A stretch of DNA of 64,000 bases from Macrosoma leucophasiata (lineage: Eukaryota; Arthropoda; Insecta; Lepidoptera; Hedylidae), in the NCBI GenBank assembly GCA_036365455.1, contig JAWQUS010000022.1, forward strand, positions 6,696,001-6,760,000, written 5' to 3'. Both the position numbers and the translations under genes were made by a program. Every line of letters begins with the position of its first letter. The first letter of the stretch is position 1. Of this stretch, positions 19,709 to 30,976 are shown piece by piece. Under the pieces are notes generated by a model. It had not been told where the DNA came from. It did not search any database and worked only from the letters and a program-made list of their open reading frames with translations.

Positions 19709-20044
19709 GACCAAAGGATCACGGCAAGATTTGTACAGAAAAAAAGAAAAAAAGGTACTCTGTAGAACAGCATGTAGATATTATCCAGTGAACCTAAACA
19801 ACATTTCCTGGTACTTAAAATATTTTTAACTCTCCGGAATAAAAAGTTTGAAATTGAACTTTAGTATGGAGTGCTTCTCCTGTTGTTAGGAAAGACGATT
19901 TTTATTCCGATGATTTAAAAATGATTTACATAGCAGAAAATGTTCTTTAGGTTCCCTAGATAATACTTCTAATCCGTTTTAACTCGTACCTTTTTCTAAC
20001 TTTTTTGTACAAATCAATGTATGAAACTTGCCATGATTCTTTAG
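19709..20044. mobile_element. MITE-like element with inverted ends
   Basis: The left end ggatcacggcaagatttgtaca is mirrored on the right by tgtacaaatcaatg ... cttgccatgattc. A related copy lies at 33818-34093 (accatggtaagatttgtaca ... atacaaatcaat). Non-coding; superfamily not assigned. Confidence 0.55.
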
Positions 20045-20348
20045 ATCACGGCGCCCAATCTCAACGGAGACTAGCCAACTGCTCGGGAGATATTATTGTG
20101 CACAAGTGTATGCGCAAACACAGGTGCACTCTCTTTTTCCTCGCCTGCTCGATGGGCCGGTAATCCGACACCACCGGATAGAGAAATCGAGCGCAGGACC
20201 TACGGCTTTACCTGCTCTCCGAGGCACGGGTACTAGACTCCACGCTACTACTGAGAATATCCTCACAGAAAAAAAACCCAATAACAAATTTTCCCGATCA
20301 AACCCGGGGAACTCAGGCTTTACGACCACTGGGCCAACGAGGCAGGGC
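20043..20348 (-). repeat. tRNA-derived SINE, family F
   Basis: A full-length minus-strand copy: the head ends near ccaacgaggcag (20333-20344) and the 3' end near gactagccaactg (20066-20078). Open frames across it are chance. Confidence 0.75.
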
Positions 20349-20555
20349 CAGGTCTGGGCCAATCAAACAGTAACAAGCGTCGAACAACTCGTAAACTTCG
20401 AGTAAAGCACTTTAAAATAAATGGCAGTCGCCATCATTAGAAAGGACGCACAATACGCGCCACTCACCGCCCTTCGGTAGTGTAGTTGTCCACTTCTCCT
20501 CACGTCCTTTCATCGTTGAGTTCAGAGTATTATTTCTTATCAGGGTTGTTATTGC

Positions 20556-20805
20556 ATTTTCATGCAGTTCATTTTGATGTTAAGTGATGACTGCAGCCTA
20601 CAGACATCTACACAAAAACCAGAGGTCAAAATCTAGATGCGTTACCACTCCTGAGGCCTAAGGTGTTATGCCTCTATGCCGGAAATTACAGGGCCGTATA
20701 TTACCACTTGACCGGAACACGATAGTGCTGAACACTACCATTTAGCGGCAAGGTAATACGGTGGTGCCTACGCCCACGAGCTCTGTCACTGAAGCTCTAC
20801 CACCA
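20556..20805 (-). repeat. Family A retroposon
   Basis: A minus-strand copy, head at about 20805 (ctctaccaccagta), directly before the minisatellite. Confidence 0.75.
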
Positions 20806-20839
20806 GTAGAAAGAAGAATATATCGTAGCATGTGACCCA

Positions 20840-21300
20840 GATCATTTGCGATATGGACCAATCGCTATTTTGACAGTTTGAGATATGGACCAATCGCTAT
20901 TTTGACAGTTTGAGATATGGACCAATCGCTATTTTGACAGTTTGAGATATGGATCAATCGGTATTTTGACAGTTTGAGACATGGACCACTCGCTATTTTG
21001 ACAGTTTGAGATATGGACCAATCGCAATTCCGACAGTTTGAGATATGGACCAATCGCTATTTTGACAGTTTGAGATATGGATCAATCGGTATTTTGACAA
21101 TTTGAGATATGGACCAATCGCAATTTCGACAGTTGAGATATGGACCAATCGCAATTTCGACAGTTTGAGATATGGACCAATCGCTATTTTGACAGTTTGA
21201 GATATGGATCAATCGGTATTTTGACAGTTTGAGATATGGACCAATCGCTATTTTGACAGTTTGAGATATGGACCGATCGCTATTTTGACCGTTTGCGATT
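20840..21300. repeat. 32-bp minisatellite
   Basis: About fourteen tandem copies of a 32-bp unit (gatatggaccaatcgctatt then ttgacagtttga). The array contains recurring variants (ggatcaatcggtatt, gcaatttcgacag), so it has a higher-order pattern. One unit is shortened by one base. The unit is not a multiple of three, so it is not a coding repeat. Confidence 0.9.
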
Positions 21301-21345
21301 TCGTCGGTTTTCTTGTCACTAACGAATTCGACTATTCGCGATTAC

Positions 21346-21750
21346 AATCTAATCGGCACACGACATTGTTGAACACTACCATTTGACGGTAGATAGATTG
21401 GTAATGCGGTGGTGCCCAGCCCTCGAGTCCCTACACTGGAACTCTGCCACCAGGTTTTTACTGGTGGTAGAGCTCCAGTGACGGAGCTCGCGGGCGTAGG
21501 CACCACCGCATTACCTGATTTACTTGCCGCTAAATGGTAGTGTTCAGCACTATCGTGTTCCGGTCAGGTGGTAATGTACGGCCCTGTAATTTCCGGCACA
21601 GAGGCATAACACCTTAGGCCTCAGGAGTGGTAACGCATTTGCATTTTGACCTTGGTCTTTGTGTGGTTGTCTATAGGCTGCAGTCATCACTTAACATCAA
21701 TGTGAACTGCATGCTTGTTTGCCACTTCAATTACATAAAAAAAAAAAACC
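21346..21750. repeat. Two family A copies, head to head
   Basis: A 5' piece on minus (21346-21452) meets a complete plus copy (21459-21746) with their ACTGGTGG heads adjacent. A second head-to-head pair lies at 61100-61692. Confidence 0.75.
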
Positions 21751-22527
21751 ATTTGAAATATCTTTCGGAAGCCGACACCAGTGGCAACCGCCGCGTAACA
21801 CGGCAGCCGGATAACGGATCGGCAAACAAAACCCGCATTCCATCGAAAGTTAAACTGGATCGAGATAACACAATTACTGTTGGCGTTCGGATTCTGTTGA
21901 TTTTAATGTGGTTGCAGTAGAGTAATGGATTAATTCAGAGTGCTGTTTAAACTTGAGATATTTCTTTTTTTTTTTTTTTAATTTTATGGCATCGCTTGTT
22001 ATGCGTATTGCCAGTGTCAAGTAAAACGATATTTCGTATTCGTATTATATGCAACGTAGAAGTCAGAGTTGTCAGTCAATTTATCAGTCCGTCAGTCAGT
22101 ACCAGTCAGTAATTCTAGTAAAGCGATGGCTACTTTACCAGAACATTTACAATGTAGTTTTAGAGGCAACCCGAAAAAACGTGTTTTCGCACTGTTATTC
22201 TATTTCACTATACCCGAGCACTGTAATAAGCTTATGTCAAACAAAATGCCACCAACTTTATTTAATATAACTCAAAAATACACCAAGAAAATAAAATAAA
22301 ATAAGAGCACCACACGCATCTTTCATGGTTCCCGCCAAAACCCCTATTTCTTTTTTAAAACGTTTATGTCAGCTTGGGTTGTGGGACGTGTTGCCAGTCC
22401 CGATTTGTTTCTCTCCCAAAGTGTCCCGAAAGTGATCATTGCCAAATAAAGCAACTATTCAGTCATTTTAAGAGCGATTTGAAGACAAAATGGGTTGCGG
22501 CTAACTACATACATTTTTTTTTTTTTT
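21751..22527. other. Unassigned stretch
   Basis: Small open frames (for example 22049-22270) have no recognisable domain. Nothing else was seen. Confidence 0.4.
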
Positions 22528-22803
22528 TTTATGTAATGGAAGTGGCAAACAAGCATGCAGTTCACATTGATGTTAAGTGATGACTGCAGCCTATAGACAC
22601 CCACATGAAGACCAAGGCCAAAATGCAGATGCGTTACCACCCCTGAGGCCTAAGGTATTATGCCTCTGCCGGAAATTACAGAGCCGTACATTACCACCTG
22701 ACTGGAACACGATAGTGCTGAACACTACCATTTAGCGGCAAGTATATTAGGTAATGCAGTGGTGCCTACGCCCGCGAGCTCCGTCACTGGAGCTCTACCA
22801 CCA
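22528..22803 (-). repeat. Family A retroposon
   Basis: A complete minus copy with T-run at 22508-22530 and head at 22803. Confidence 0.8.
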
Positions 22804-23545
22804 GGTACATGATTGTTTTCTAAAAAAATGAAAACTGGCTTGATAAAACAATAAAATTTTCCATTTGGCCCAGCAATAAATCGGGTCGATCCACAAAAAA
22901 AATCGGGGAATCGAGTGATATATAGAATCCAAGCGAAGAAAAACAAAAGATTTAAGAAATAGTGTACCTGCCGATAAACTTACTTAAATTTAAAATATAT
23001 ACTTAAGAAACTGCCAAACTATACGTGCAATTATATGAAACCTTGAAATTAATGATACCTGATGCGCAAGATTCATCAGCAGCGAGGGTGAAGAAGATAA
23101 CAATAATGACGCAGATTCAGATGATTAAGTTTTATATGTAAAATTGTATATTTTTGTTGCATTTATTTATTCACATTAACTTTTTTTTTGTATTTTTTAC
23201 ATTTTATTTTTTTTACACAAAATATGTTAGTAGTGAATGGTTCTGTTTATTTTTTTCAAGGTTACAATTAATTACCAAATGAAAAAATTGATTAAATAAT
23301 TTTGGCCAGGTTTTTGGTATAAATACTCCTATGTGCGACGGCGCGTATAAAGAGATGAAACAAAGCATTGCAATTTTAGATTCGTAATTTAAAGCAATAA
23401 GAAGTCTGTCGGTTTTTGCTCGCTAATCCAATCCACCGACAATAAATGCAGTCAGTTAGCCTTTTACGGGACAAACTGGGCTTTTGCTGTGACATGTTGT
23501 CGAGATAATTCGTAATGAGTCGTTTTGTGGAATGACTAATCGACT
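22804..23545. other. AT-rich unassigned stretch
   Basis: No gene or known repeat was recognised. Confidence 0.4.
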
Positions 23546-24205
23546 TACTACACGGCACGGTATCACACCGCGGACACTCCGCCTAAATTTCATACAAACG
23601 CTTAATTTGGTCTCTATTACTGTGTAATATCAGTCAGTGACGTGTATTTACACGTGCACCTGTGTGCGTAGCATGTAGAAAATACCAACCGTCGCCCATA
23701 AGAGGGGAGGAGGTTGGGTGATGCGGGGAAATCGGGCGGGTTGTTGAAGTGTCCATTCTATACGTAGTATTATTACATATTTTCTGATGGTATTCAGGGT
23801 ACGATGGCAAGGGTCAGGGTAGTGTAATAACATTTAGGGAGTTAGAGCCCTAATTAGGGCGACCAGAGCGGCCCGGTCAGCCTAACGCCCTAACTACACA
23901 CAGTACAAATATGAACAGTATGGAAACTACGTACAAAACGTTCAAATCGGCACACTCACACAAACATGCACATCGACGCTCGAGTAGTTAGCGACTCGGA
24001 GCTGCAGCACCGCGAGAACCGCTTAGGGGCCTCGTTGATGCGCATGTTTGTGTGATTGCGCCATTTCAACGTTTTGTACGTAGTTTCCATACTGTTCATA
24101 TTTGTACTGTGACTGAGTTAGGGCCCTGTCGACCGGATAGTGTCATAAGCGGCACCCGGCGCGAGGCCACGCCCACTCTTTCTGCCGGACCCTGAATATT
24201 TTTAT
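23546..24205. repeat. Composite element with CACGGCACGGTAT end
   Basis: Starts cacggcacggtat, as does the element at 25981. The segment 23630-23790 (acgtgtatttacacgtgcac; accgtcgcccataagagggg) recurs inverted at 47680-47960. Two inverted tracts lie inside: acagtacaaatatgaacagt with its following bases (about 23899-23945) mirrors about 24062-24108. No coding sequence was recognised. Confidence 0.5.
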
Positions 24206-24206
24206 T

Positions 24207-24290
24207 TTCCAGTCATACATCCAGTCATTTCAGAGAACGACACACGTTCTCTGAAATGACTGGATGTATGACCGGAAAATGAAAACCAGT
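24207..24290. repeat. Near-perfect 36-bp hairpin
   Basis: The arm ggtcatacatccagtcattt and its continuation through agagaacg are mirrored with a loop of only a few bases (cacac). One mismatch was noticed near the base. It could be a foldback remnant of the adjacent element. Confidence 0.7.
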
Positions 24291-24392
24291 TTTTTAAATG
24301 TCTAATTTCAGTATCATGTGTGGAGACTCCCCGTGTTTTATTTTTTGTAGAAGAATGATATACCTACTTAGCTGTTCACAGAATACTAAAAT

Positions 24393-24577
24393 ATCTACAC
24401 AAAAACCACCACTGAGACCTAAGTTGTTATGTCTCTGTGACTAATTATTACGGGGCCATAGTTTACCACCTGACCGGAACACGATAGTACTGAACACTAC
24501 CATTTAGCGGCAAGTAAATTGGGTAATGCGCTGGTGCCTAAGCCCGCGAGCTCCGTTACTGAAGCTCTACCGCCAGT
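24393..24577 (-). repeat. Family A retroposon, diverged
   Basis: A minus-strand copy truncated at its 3' end, with head at 24577. Confidence 0.7.
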
Positions 24578-24785
24578 GAAAACCAGGTAACCTGAATAAG
24601 CGTTTGTATGGAATTTTAATCAAGTGTCCGGGGTGTGGCATTGGTAAGACTCGATACTTAAACACCAGACTTTTCTTACGGTGTATAGATATACAGAATT
24701 TCTATTACTAATTGGTTAAGGTCACACTGCAAAATCATTTCGTTCATCCAGATATGCTGTGAACCTAATTTTTACGCATATTTAT

Positions 24786-24992
24786 AATATAAGAGCAATG
24801 ATTCCCAAAGTGGTCCATATAGACCCCCTGGGGTCTATGGGAGACTCGATGGGGTCTACGTATATGCGTAAATAAAAATGGAAATTCCCAGTTATATGGG
24901 AAAGTGATATAAATGTTAGCAAGGGGGTCCACCGAAACCAGAAAAAAATTGAAAGGGGTCTACAAGTAAAATAGTTTGGGAACCTCTGACCT
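24786..24992. mobile_element. MITE with cccaaagtggtc end
   Basis: The ends gattcccaaagtggtc and agtttgggaacc are inverted. A second copy at about 30071-30618 is split by another element. Non-coding. Confidence 0.6.
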
Positions 24993-25201
24993 CGAGAATA
25001 TATATCCACTAAAAAATGGCCGCAAGTATTTTTAGATGATTTTTTTTGGGGAAAGATTTTTTTTAACTTTCAATTCTCAATAAAATATCGTTTACCTCAC
25101 GGCAATATGTATAAAGACTCTGAAAAATCACGGCTGCCGTTGCGCCCTTGGTCGCCATATTTTCGTTCCGCCCCGATAACTTTTTACATACATTACATTA
25201 T

Positions 25202-25494
25202 TTTACTGGTGGTAGAGCTCCAGTGACGGAGCTCGAGGGCGTAGGCACCACCACATTACCTAATATACTTGCCGCTAAATGGTAGTGTTCAGCACTATCA
25301 TGTTCCGGTCAGGTGGTAATGTACGGCCCTGTAATTTCCGGCACAGAGGCATAATACCTTAGGCCTCAGGAGTGGTAACGCATCTGCATTTTGACATTGG
25401 TCATTGTGTGGGTGTCTCTAGGCTGCAGTCATCACTTAACATCAATGTGAACTGCATGCTTGTTTGCCACTTCCATAACAGAAAAAAAAAAAAA
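25202..25494 (+). repeat. Family A retroposon, complete
   Basis: Head actggtggtagagctcc at 25205, A-tail at about 25480-25494. Confidence 0.85.
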
Positions 25495-25980
25495 CACATG
25501 ACGTAGGCATATGTATTATTTATATATCAAATTAAAGCATTTCTTTTCTCATTATTATGATTCACGGGAGCCAAATAAAATCGGCTTCAAATAAGAGTTG
25601 CTGGTCGTTAAACATCAAATAATGTAATTAAAAATACTTGCGGACAAATTTTGATAGGTATATATATTATCTAAATTATGAATATGCGTAAATATTAGGT
25701 ATGGAGCATATCTGGATGAACGAAATGATTCTGCAGTGGGATCCTAAACTATAACTACCGTTGCTTACACAACGTCATTTACCGTCAACTTGGCGGCGAC
25801 ATCAACTGTTTTTTTTAATAGTCATTAGCGTCTCCCATAAAAGGTATAAGTTTTTTGCCTATTAAGTCGTATTTTTATTTCGTATGTCGTTAGAGCAAGG
25901 AGTGGCGGAGTCGCTTAAGAGATTGGATTTTAAATAAACATCGTTTTGGAATAATACTTAGGGTTCTTGTCTAAAAAGGC

Positions 25981-26213
25981 TATTACACGGCACGGTATTC
26001 AGGGTCCGACAGAATGGGTGGGCGTGGCCCCGCGCCCGGGTTGCCTCTTATTACACTATCCGGTCGACAGCGCTCTTAACTCAATCACAGTACAAATACA
26101 CGGGCCGCTCCGGTCGCCCTAATTAGGGCCCTCACTCCCTAAATGTTATTACACTACCCTGACCCTTGCTATCGTACCCTAAATACCGTGTCGTGTAATA
26201 AGTCCTTTAGCTG
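25981..26213. mobile_element. MITE with TIR TTACACGGCACGGTATT
   Basis: The left end ttacacggcacggtattcag is mirrored on the right by aataccgtgtcgtgtaa, with a body of about 230 bp. Internal tracts (gcggcc, ccctaattagggcg) match 23839-23880, so the two elements are related. It lies about 80 bp before the first exon of the Kruppel-like-factor gene model. Confidence 0.7.
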
Positions 26214-26292
26214 GACTCTTTTGGCTTTTGATGATATATTTCTTTTTTTAACTAATAATTATGATTTAATTTCTTTTTATTTTTTTTTTCAG

Positions 26293-29200
26293 GTCCCGCC
26301 TGCTTGACACCTACGAAATCGTTAAAACTCAATCAGCCTACATGCACGCAGTTGTTATTCGAGTAAGTTGATTATATTCCTTTTAGGGTTCCGTAGCTAA
26401 ATAGCAAAAAACGTAATCCTTATAGATTCATGACTGTCTGTCTGTCCGTCTGTCCGTCTTTCCGTCTAACCGTGTTTCCGTCTGTCCATCTGTCCGTCTT
26501 TCCGTCTGTCCGTCTGTCCGTCTGCCCATCCGTCCATCTGTCCGTCTGTACGTCCAGATGGACGTATGTAGGCGTCTCCAGACGGCACTTGTCTACTTTA
26601 GGAGCGGCCTTTTTCTTTTCCTTCTACCTTTCGTTCTTCTAACCCTAATTATCTTAATTATTATTTTTATTGGATTACGATTGGATCTTTTTGCTGTTTT
26701 GTTTTAACAAATGCCGAATCCAAAGATATTAGAGAAGTTACATTGCTAATAAGCGCTGGCTACTGAGCGTTCGTTTAGACTCGCGGACGGTCAGGTGACC
26801 GTTTCCGCTCACGTGTCAAGCATCATCCATTCAATGTGCATTCGCCCGCCGAGCGCAAACTTAGTGAGAAAAAACCGGTACAACCGAACAGTAAAGCAAA
26901 CTAAACCACTCAGTATCATTACTTATCACCGATGGGTCATCATTTTGTTATTTTTTAAAGTAAACCACTATATCACATCGTCCGTTATCAAATATATCGT
27001 GTCAAAACAGGGAGTACTGCCAGCTGACTCATAAACACGGAAAACAACGGACATCTAGATTTTGTAGTATAATGTGGACGAACTGATAATACGCCATTTT
27101 TGTGACGTTTTGTGGCGCGACCAAACACTAATCAGGTGAAGTCAGGTGTGTTGGCCCCGCGCCTAATTGATGTAAATTTTAGCGCCAAGATAAGCTACTT
27201 ACAATGGTTGAAGCAGTTTTCATAGAAAAGCGTGTGTATTGTCAATCTATTCTTATAATCTCTTTGGCCGAAACCATGTATTGTCCTCTCATGTATTACT
27301 CTATCTGGAACCTAATATTGTGTTACACCCAACTAGTTGCTAAATTATGCCTTATGATTTATTTTAATGAACGTTATGCAAATTGAAGATTATGCCAAAA
27401 ACGGTATGCACGGTATGCATTCTTAAAATATGCCTCTTTAATTTATGCATCCGAATATGGACCCAACAGCAAGACAGTGAAGCGATTCAATTGCAATACA
27501 ATTATAAAGACGTCCCTAATCCCACTTCCGCCAAAAAATCATAAATCTGGAATTCTGAAACAACCAAAACGTACAGTTTTCAATAATAATGAAGCCGTAA
27601 ATGCCGTAATAATTATGTTTCAGATCAAGTCACGATGTGCCCAAAATTAAGGTGGCCCCCGACCTCCGAAGTGCCAGGAAGATGAAAAATCATGTCACAG
27701 TAAACAAGTGAGTGTCATTGTAAAAAGCCTGTGCCTAAGCTCGCGGGCGTAGGCACCACCGCATTACCTAATATTTCCTCTGTAATTTCCGGCACAGAGG
27801 CATAACACCTTAGGCCTCAGGAGTGGTAACGCATCTGCATTTTGACCTTGGTCTTTGTGTGGGTGTCTTAAGGCTGCAGTCATCATTTAACATCAATATG
27901 AACTGCATGCTTGTTTGCTACCTTTGTAACATTAAAAAATTACATGTGCCATTATGAACAAAAAATATGATAATCATCCGTCTAACTCCTTGTAGACTCA
28001 AACCACCAACACCGAACCAACCCCAACTGGACTTAAAACCCTTCCTGCCCATATTGCCATTCATGCCCCAAATGAAGCCTACGACTGACGCTGACCTCAA
28101 GAACTTCCTCATCAGCACCGTACTCCAGAACACGTTGAGCGGCTCCCTGAACCAGCTGGTCAACAAGTTTCCCAAGAACGAGGAGCCTCAGGAAGGTCAG
28201 AGTCGAAGACGACTCCATAAGTGTGATGTGGTTGGATGCCATAAGGTTTATACCAAGAGTTCACACCTGAAGGCTCATAAACGAACCCATACTGGTGAGT
28301 ACATTGAACAACGTGCGTAACTTCACGCCTGTAATCCCCGAAGGGGTAGGCAGAGGTAAATGCATGCATTTAAGCATACAAACACCCACGATTCGCCGGT
28401 TACGTTTTTGCCCCATGTAATAGGTGGCGAGCCTGTTGACTGACATCTCCGGCACATTAGCAAACTTCAAGGTACTGGGAAATTTCCAGAAAATGGTAAA
28501 ATCCCAATAGAACCAGATATAAGGAACTTTACACCATCATCTCTGATAACCGGTAACCCCATACCCGGGCATCGAACCCAGGACCTCACCGTAGTAGTAG
28601 TGGCCTGCTACCACTAGGCTACCGAGGCAGTTTACATTGAACAAAAAATAATGATTGATCTTTCATCATCATCATTTCAACCAAAATCCGTCCACTGCTG
28701 GACAAAGGCCTCTCCCAAAGATTGGCACAACCATAGAGCAACTCGGCCCACCGGTCGCGGCGGACCGGAGGGGAGTAGCCATGGCGTTCAGTCTGTAATT
28801 TTTCGCGGGGCGAAATACGTGTGACACACACTCACACTACAAACATCGTCTATTACGAGTACTACGAAACTCACGCTTTGACTTTAACAAAATACACAAA
28901 CAATTTCACGCACACGTTTAAATATCTGGGCGACAGGCATAGGACCATTTGGTCTTGTACTTTGACAGAGGGGAAAGGGGAAGGAGAATTGCCACGGCCG
29001 GTGGCCCGTGTTGCTCTTTGGCCACAACGAACGGTCTTGGGCCACCTTCACCTGGTCATCTGTCCACCTCGTGAGAGGCCTGCGAGAACTCTTCTGCTCA
29101 ACGGCTGATTGATCTTTATCCTACAAAATAGTATTCTGGCTGATTGAATGCGGCCATAAGGATTCTGTAAGAAAACTGACGCTAAGCATCTATCATCAGG

Positions 29201-30054
29201 TTTGGCTTCGGTATAGGTTAATCCCCTTATTCATAAACGTATTTTAGCTAAAGTGTTGCTAATCTCTCCTTTGTCTTTTTCTATCCTGCACATTTGACAA
29301 TGCAACTGACAGAGACAAAGCATTCTTTAGCTAAAACGTATCTAATGTACGTTTATGAATAAGAGGGTTAGAGTTTCAGACCAAGACTTGCCTTCAAAAG
29401 GAGGACATATGATTAAGTAACTTATCTTTAAGGCATAGCTTGGTTACAAAGCGCGCATGGCCCCGCGGCTGGTGTAGATCGTATGCGATTTACTCGGTTA
29501 AACGATACGGGCGCGGTCGGGTGTGTGATGGGTGACCGCTGGTCGCTAATTAAAATGCGCGATTCCGCGCTTCGGAGGGCACGTCAAGCCGTCGGTCCCG
29601 GTTGCTATCGATAGATAGCAATCGTTAAACCTTGTCGGAGGTTTTATGGGCGGTTTAAAAACATCGGACAGCGGGTTGGCCACTAACCCGTATCTTCACC
29701 AACCCGCATTGGAGCAGCGTGGTGGAGTAAGCTCCAATCCTTCCACAGGTTACGCGAAAAGCAACCTACACGCGGGCGGAGCCGCAGGCAACAGTTTGTT
29801 ATATATTTGCCACGGGTTACCCTGGGTTCAGCAGAAGTGTAAGTGTGGGGCTGTGAGTAAAAGCGTATCTTATTATTCCAGGCGAAAAACCCTACTCCTG
29901 CGGTTGGGCAGGCTGCGAATGGCGGTTCGCCCGTTCTGACGAGTTAACTCGTCACACGCGCAAACACACCGGACACCGGCCGTTCACTTGCCCACTGTGC
30001 CGCCGCTCCTTCGCCCGGTCCGACCATCTGGGACTGCATATGCGACGACATTAA
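26293..30054 (+). CDS. Kruppel-like factor (C2H2 zinc finger) gene, 3' exons
   Basis: Three exons: 26293-26362, 27996-28294 and 29882-30054 (TAA at 30052). All introns are GT-AG and all phases agree; the reading frame is 2 + 22 codons + 2 in the first exon. The C-terminus has three C2H2 fingers joined by TGEKP/TGHRP-type linkers. Finger 1 is CDVVGC ... HLKAHKRTH, finger 2 CGWAGC ... [10 protein letters not shown], finger 3 CPLC ... [10 protein letters not shown], and the protein ends two residues later. This is the standard SP/KLF triple-finger end, which binds GC/CACC boxes in the nucleus. The intron in the first TGEKP linker is common in this family. The [14 protein letters not shown] segment suggests the insect KLF15-like group, but KLF6/7 or KLF5-like cannot be excluded by eye. 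Upstream exons were not found. The first exon is the least certain (it rests on splice sites and phase only). Confidence 0.88.
26381..26560 (+). repeat. Family G fragment with (GTCT/GTCC)n
   Basis: Starts agggttccgtagc and runs into a tetranucleotide array of gtct, gtcc and gtct variants. The full family (49682-50337) ends cacgcacttgaccggttttt. Translations of the array (Cys/Ser/Val runs) are chance. Confidence 0.7.
26640..27727. other. KLF intron, unassigned
   Basis: No further exon or known repeat was recognised. Two small frames (26795-27034 and 27204-27386) show no domain. Confidence 0.4.
27728..27932 (+). repeat. Family A retroposon, internally deleted
   Basis: Head and 3' part are present, but the middle is missing (it jumps from cctaatat to cctctgtaatttcc). 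It ends about 60 bp before KLF exon 27996. Confidence 0.7.
28319..28627 (-). repeat. tRNA-derived SINE, family E
   Basis: On minus: a tRNA-like head with A-box-like tagcgtagtggtagc and B-box ggttcgat. The 3' end, ccccttcggggattacagg then cgtgaagtta, contains a small hairpin. The copy starts 24 bp after the donor of KLF exon 2. Other copies: 36882-37196, 51294-51720, 53342-53652, 59373-59690. Confidence 0.75.
28640..28731. repeat. RTE-type LINE 3' end scrap
   Basis: The tract cgtccactgctggacaaagg with catcatcatcat before it is the typical 3' terminus of lepidopteran RTE elements. Only this terminus is present. Confidence 0.5.
28732..29021 (-). mobile_element. Family C MITE
   Basis: A complete copy in reverse orientation, from catagagcaactcggccca to cgtgttgctctttgg, lying in the last KLF intron. 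Confidence 0.7.
29216..29368. mobile_element. MITE with TIR CCCCTTATTCATAAACGTA
   Basis: The left end ccccttattcataaacgta is mirrored by tacgtttatgaataagaggg, flanked by TTA on both sides. The 3-bp TTA/TAA target suggests a PIF/Harbinger-type element. A copy is at 44797-44988, also flanked by TTA/TAA. Confidence 0.65.
29452..29880 (+). repeat. Stacked SINE pieces against KLF exon 3
   Basis: 5S-derived SINE (family B) occupies 29452-29741, sense strand, cut off at its 3' side. A short piece of another repeat follows (acgcgggcggagccgcaggc). Then comes the 3' end of a family D SINE (gtgtggggctgtgagtaaaa then gcgtatct), at about 29838-29873. The tail runs directly into the splice acceptor attattccag at 29881. 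Confidence 0.65.
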
Positions 30055-30070
30055 CACTTTCGTCCTAGGC

Positions 30071-30618
30071 CAGTGATTCCCAAAGGGACCGTCCATTAAT
30101 CACGTGATGTTTTTAGCGTCGTTTTGACCCCCCTGCTTCCTTGGTGGTATACGTGGTGAGGTTTTAGATAAACCCCCCACCCATACCTAAGATCACGTTT
30201 TTTTTTTTTTTTTTGGAATAAATAAGCTCGTATTTGGCGTGAAAATTGCTTAAACTGGCGACTGTTAGGTCGAGACGAAATTGGCACTTTTCGGCTGAAA
30301 TCGGGCACTCGAAATAGAAATAAACACACGTGATATCTCCATATATGCCCTCCTCCCCCTTTCCTCCCCCTTGTGGTGTTTCGTGATTTTTTCCGGATCC
30401 CCCTCCCACTTTAGAGCCTTACGTGATGAATGGACGACCCCAAAGTGGTCCCAGTGGACCCCCTGGGTTCCATGGGAGACTCGATCGGGGTCTACGTAGG
30501 CGTGAATAAAAAATGTAAATATAGGAATGTGATATAAATGTAGCAAGCAAAAGGTCCACCCAAACCAGAAAAAATTGAAAGGGGTCTACAAGAAAAAATC
30601 GTTTGGAACCTCTACTAG
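30071..30618. mobile_element. MITE nested in MITE
   Basis: The outer element (same family as 24786-24992) starts gattcccaaag and resumes at about 30440 with caaagtggtcccagtggacc, ending near gtttggaacc. The inner element, about 30088-30441, has inverted ends: ggaccgtccattaatcacgt and acgtgatgaatggacgacc. A relative of the inner element starts at about 46430 (ggggccgttcataaaatatc). It lies just past the KLF stop, so it would be within or after the 3' UTR. Confidence 0.65.
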
Positions 30619-30727
30619 ACAAAGTAATAAACATCGAAATATACTAATAGCTATCTTTTTTCAGGAAAAATGCTAGATATTGTGAGGAGAAATGTGAATA
30701 GGGAATAGCAACCCTTTTATATAAATA

Positions 30728-30848
30728 ATAAACCGCGGACGGACAGACAGACAGACAGACCGACATACAGAGAGACAGACCGACAGACCGACAGACAGAC
30801 AGACATGGCGAAACTATAAGGGTTTCTTGTTTACTACGGAACCCTGAA
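30728..30848 (-). repeat. Family G fragment with (CAGA)n
   Basis: A reverse copy of the gggttccgta element, with cagacagacagac and catggcgaaactataagggt tracts. Confidence 0.7.
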
Positions 30849-30976
30849 AATGAATCACCTAAATATTTGTCAGTGGCATATCTTCAGTCGACTGTACCAA
30901 ATTGGATAAATCTTCCTTTTTTAGGTTCGTTATTGTCAGAAGAAGTTTGTGTGAAAAGAAAAATTTAATAGCAAAT

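Noticed and set aside
20840..21300. Possible CRISPR array
   Set aside because: Units are contiguous 32-bp tandem repeats without unique spacers, in a eukaryotic context; this is a minisatellite.
26430..26642. Cys/Ser/Val-rich 70-codon frame
   Set aside because: It is a translation of the gtct/gtcc tetranucleotide array in a family G element.
27918..28175. Minus-strand frames over KLF exon 2
   Set aside because: They are mirror-strand shadows of the real exon.
29646..29939. 97-codon plus-strand frame before KLF exon 3
   Set aside because: It combines SINE sequence with an out-of-frame reading of the zinc-finger exon.
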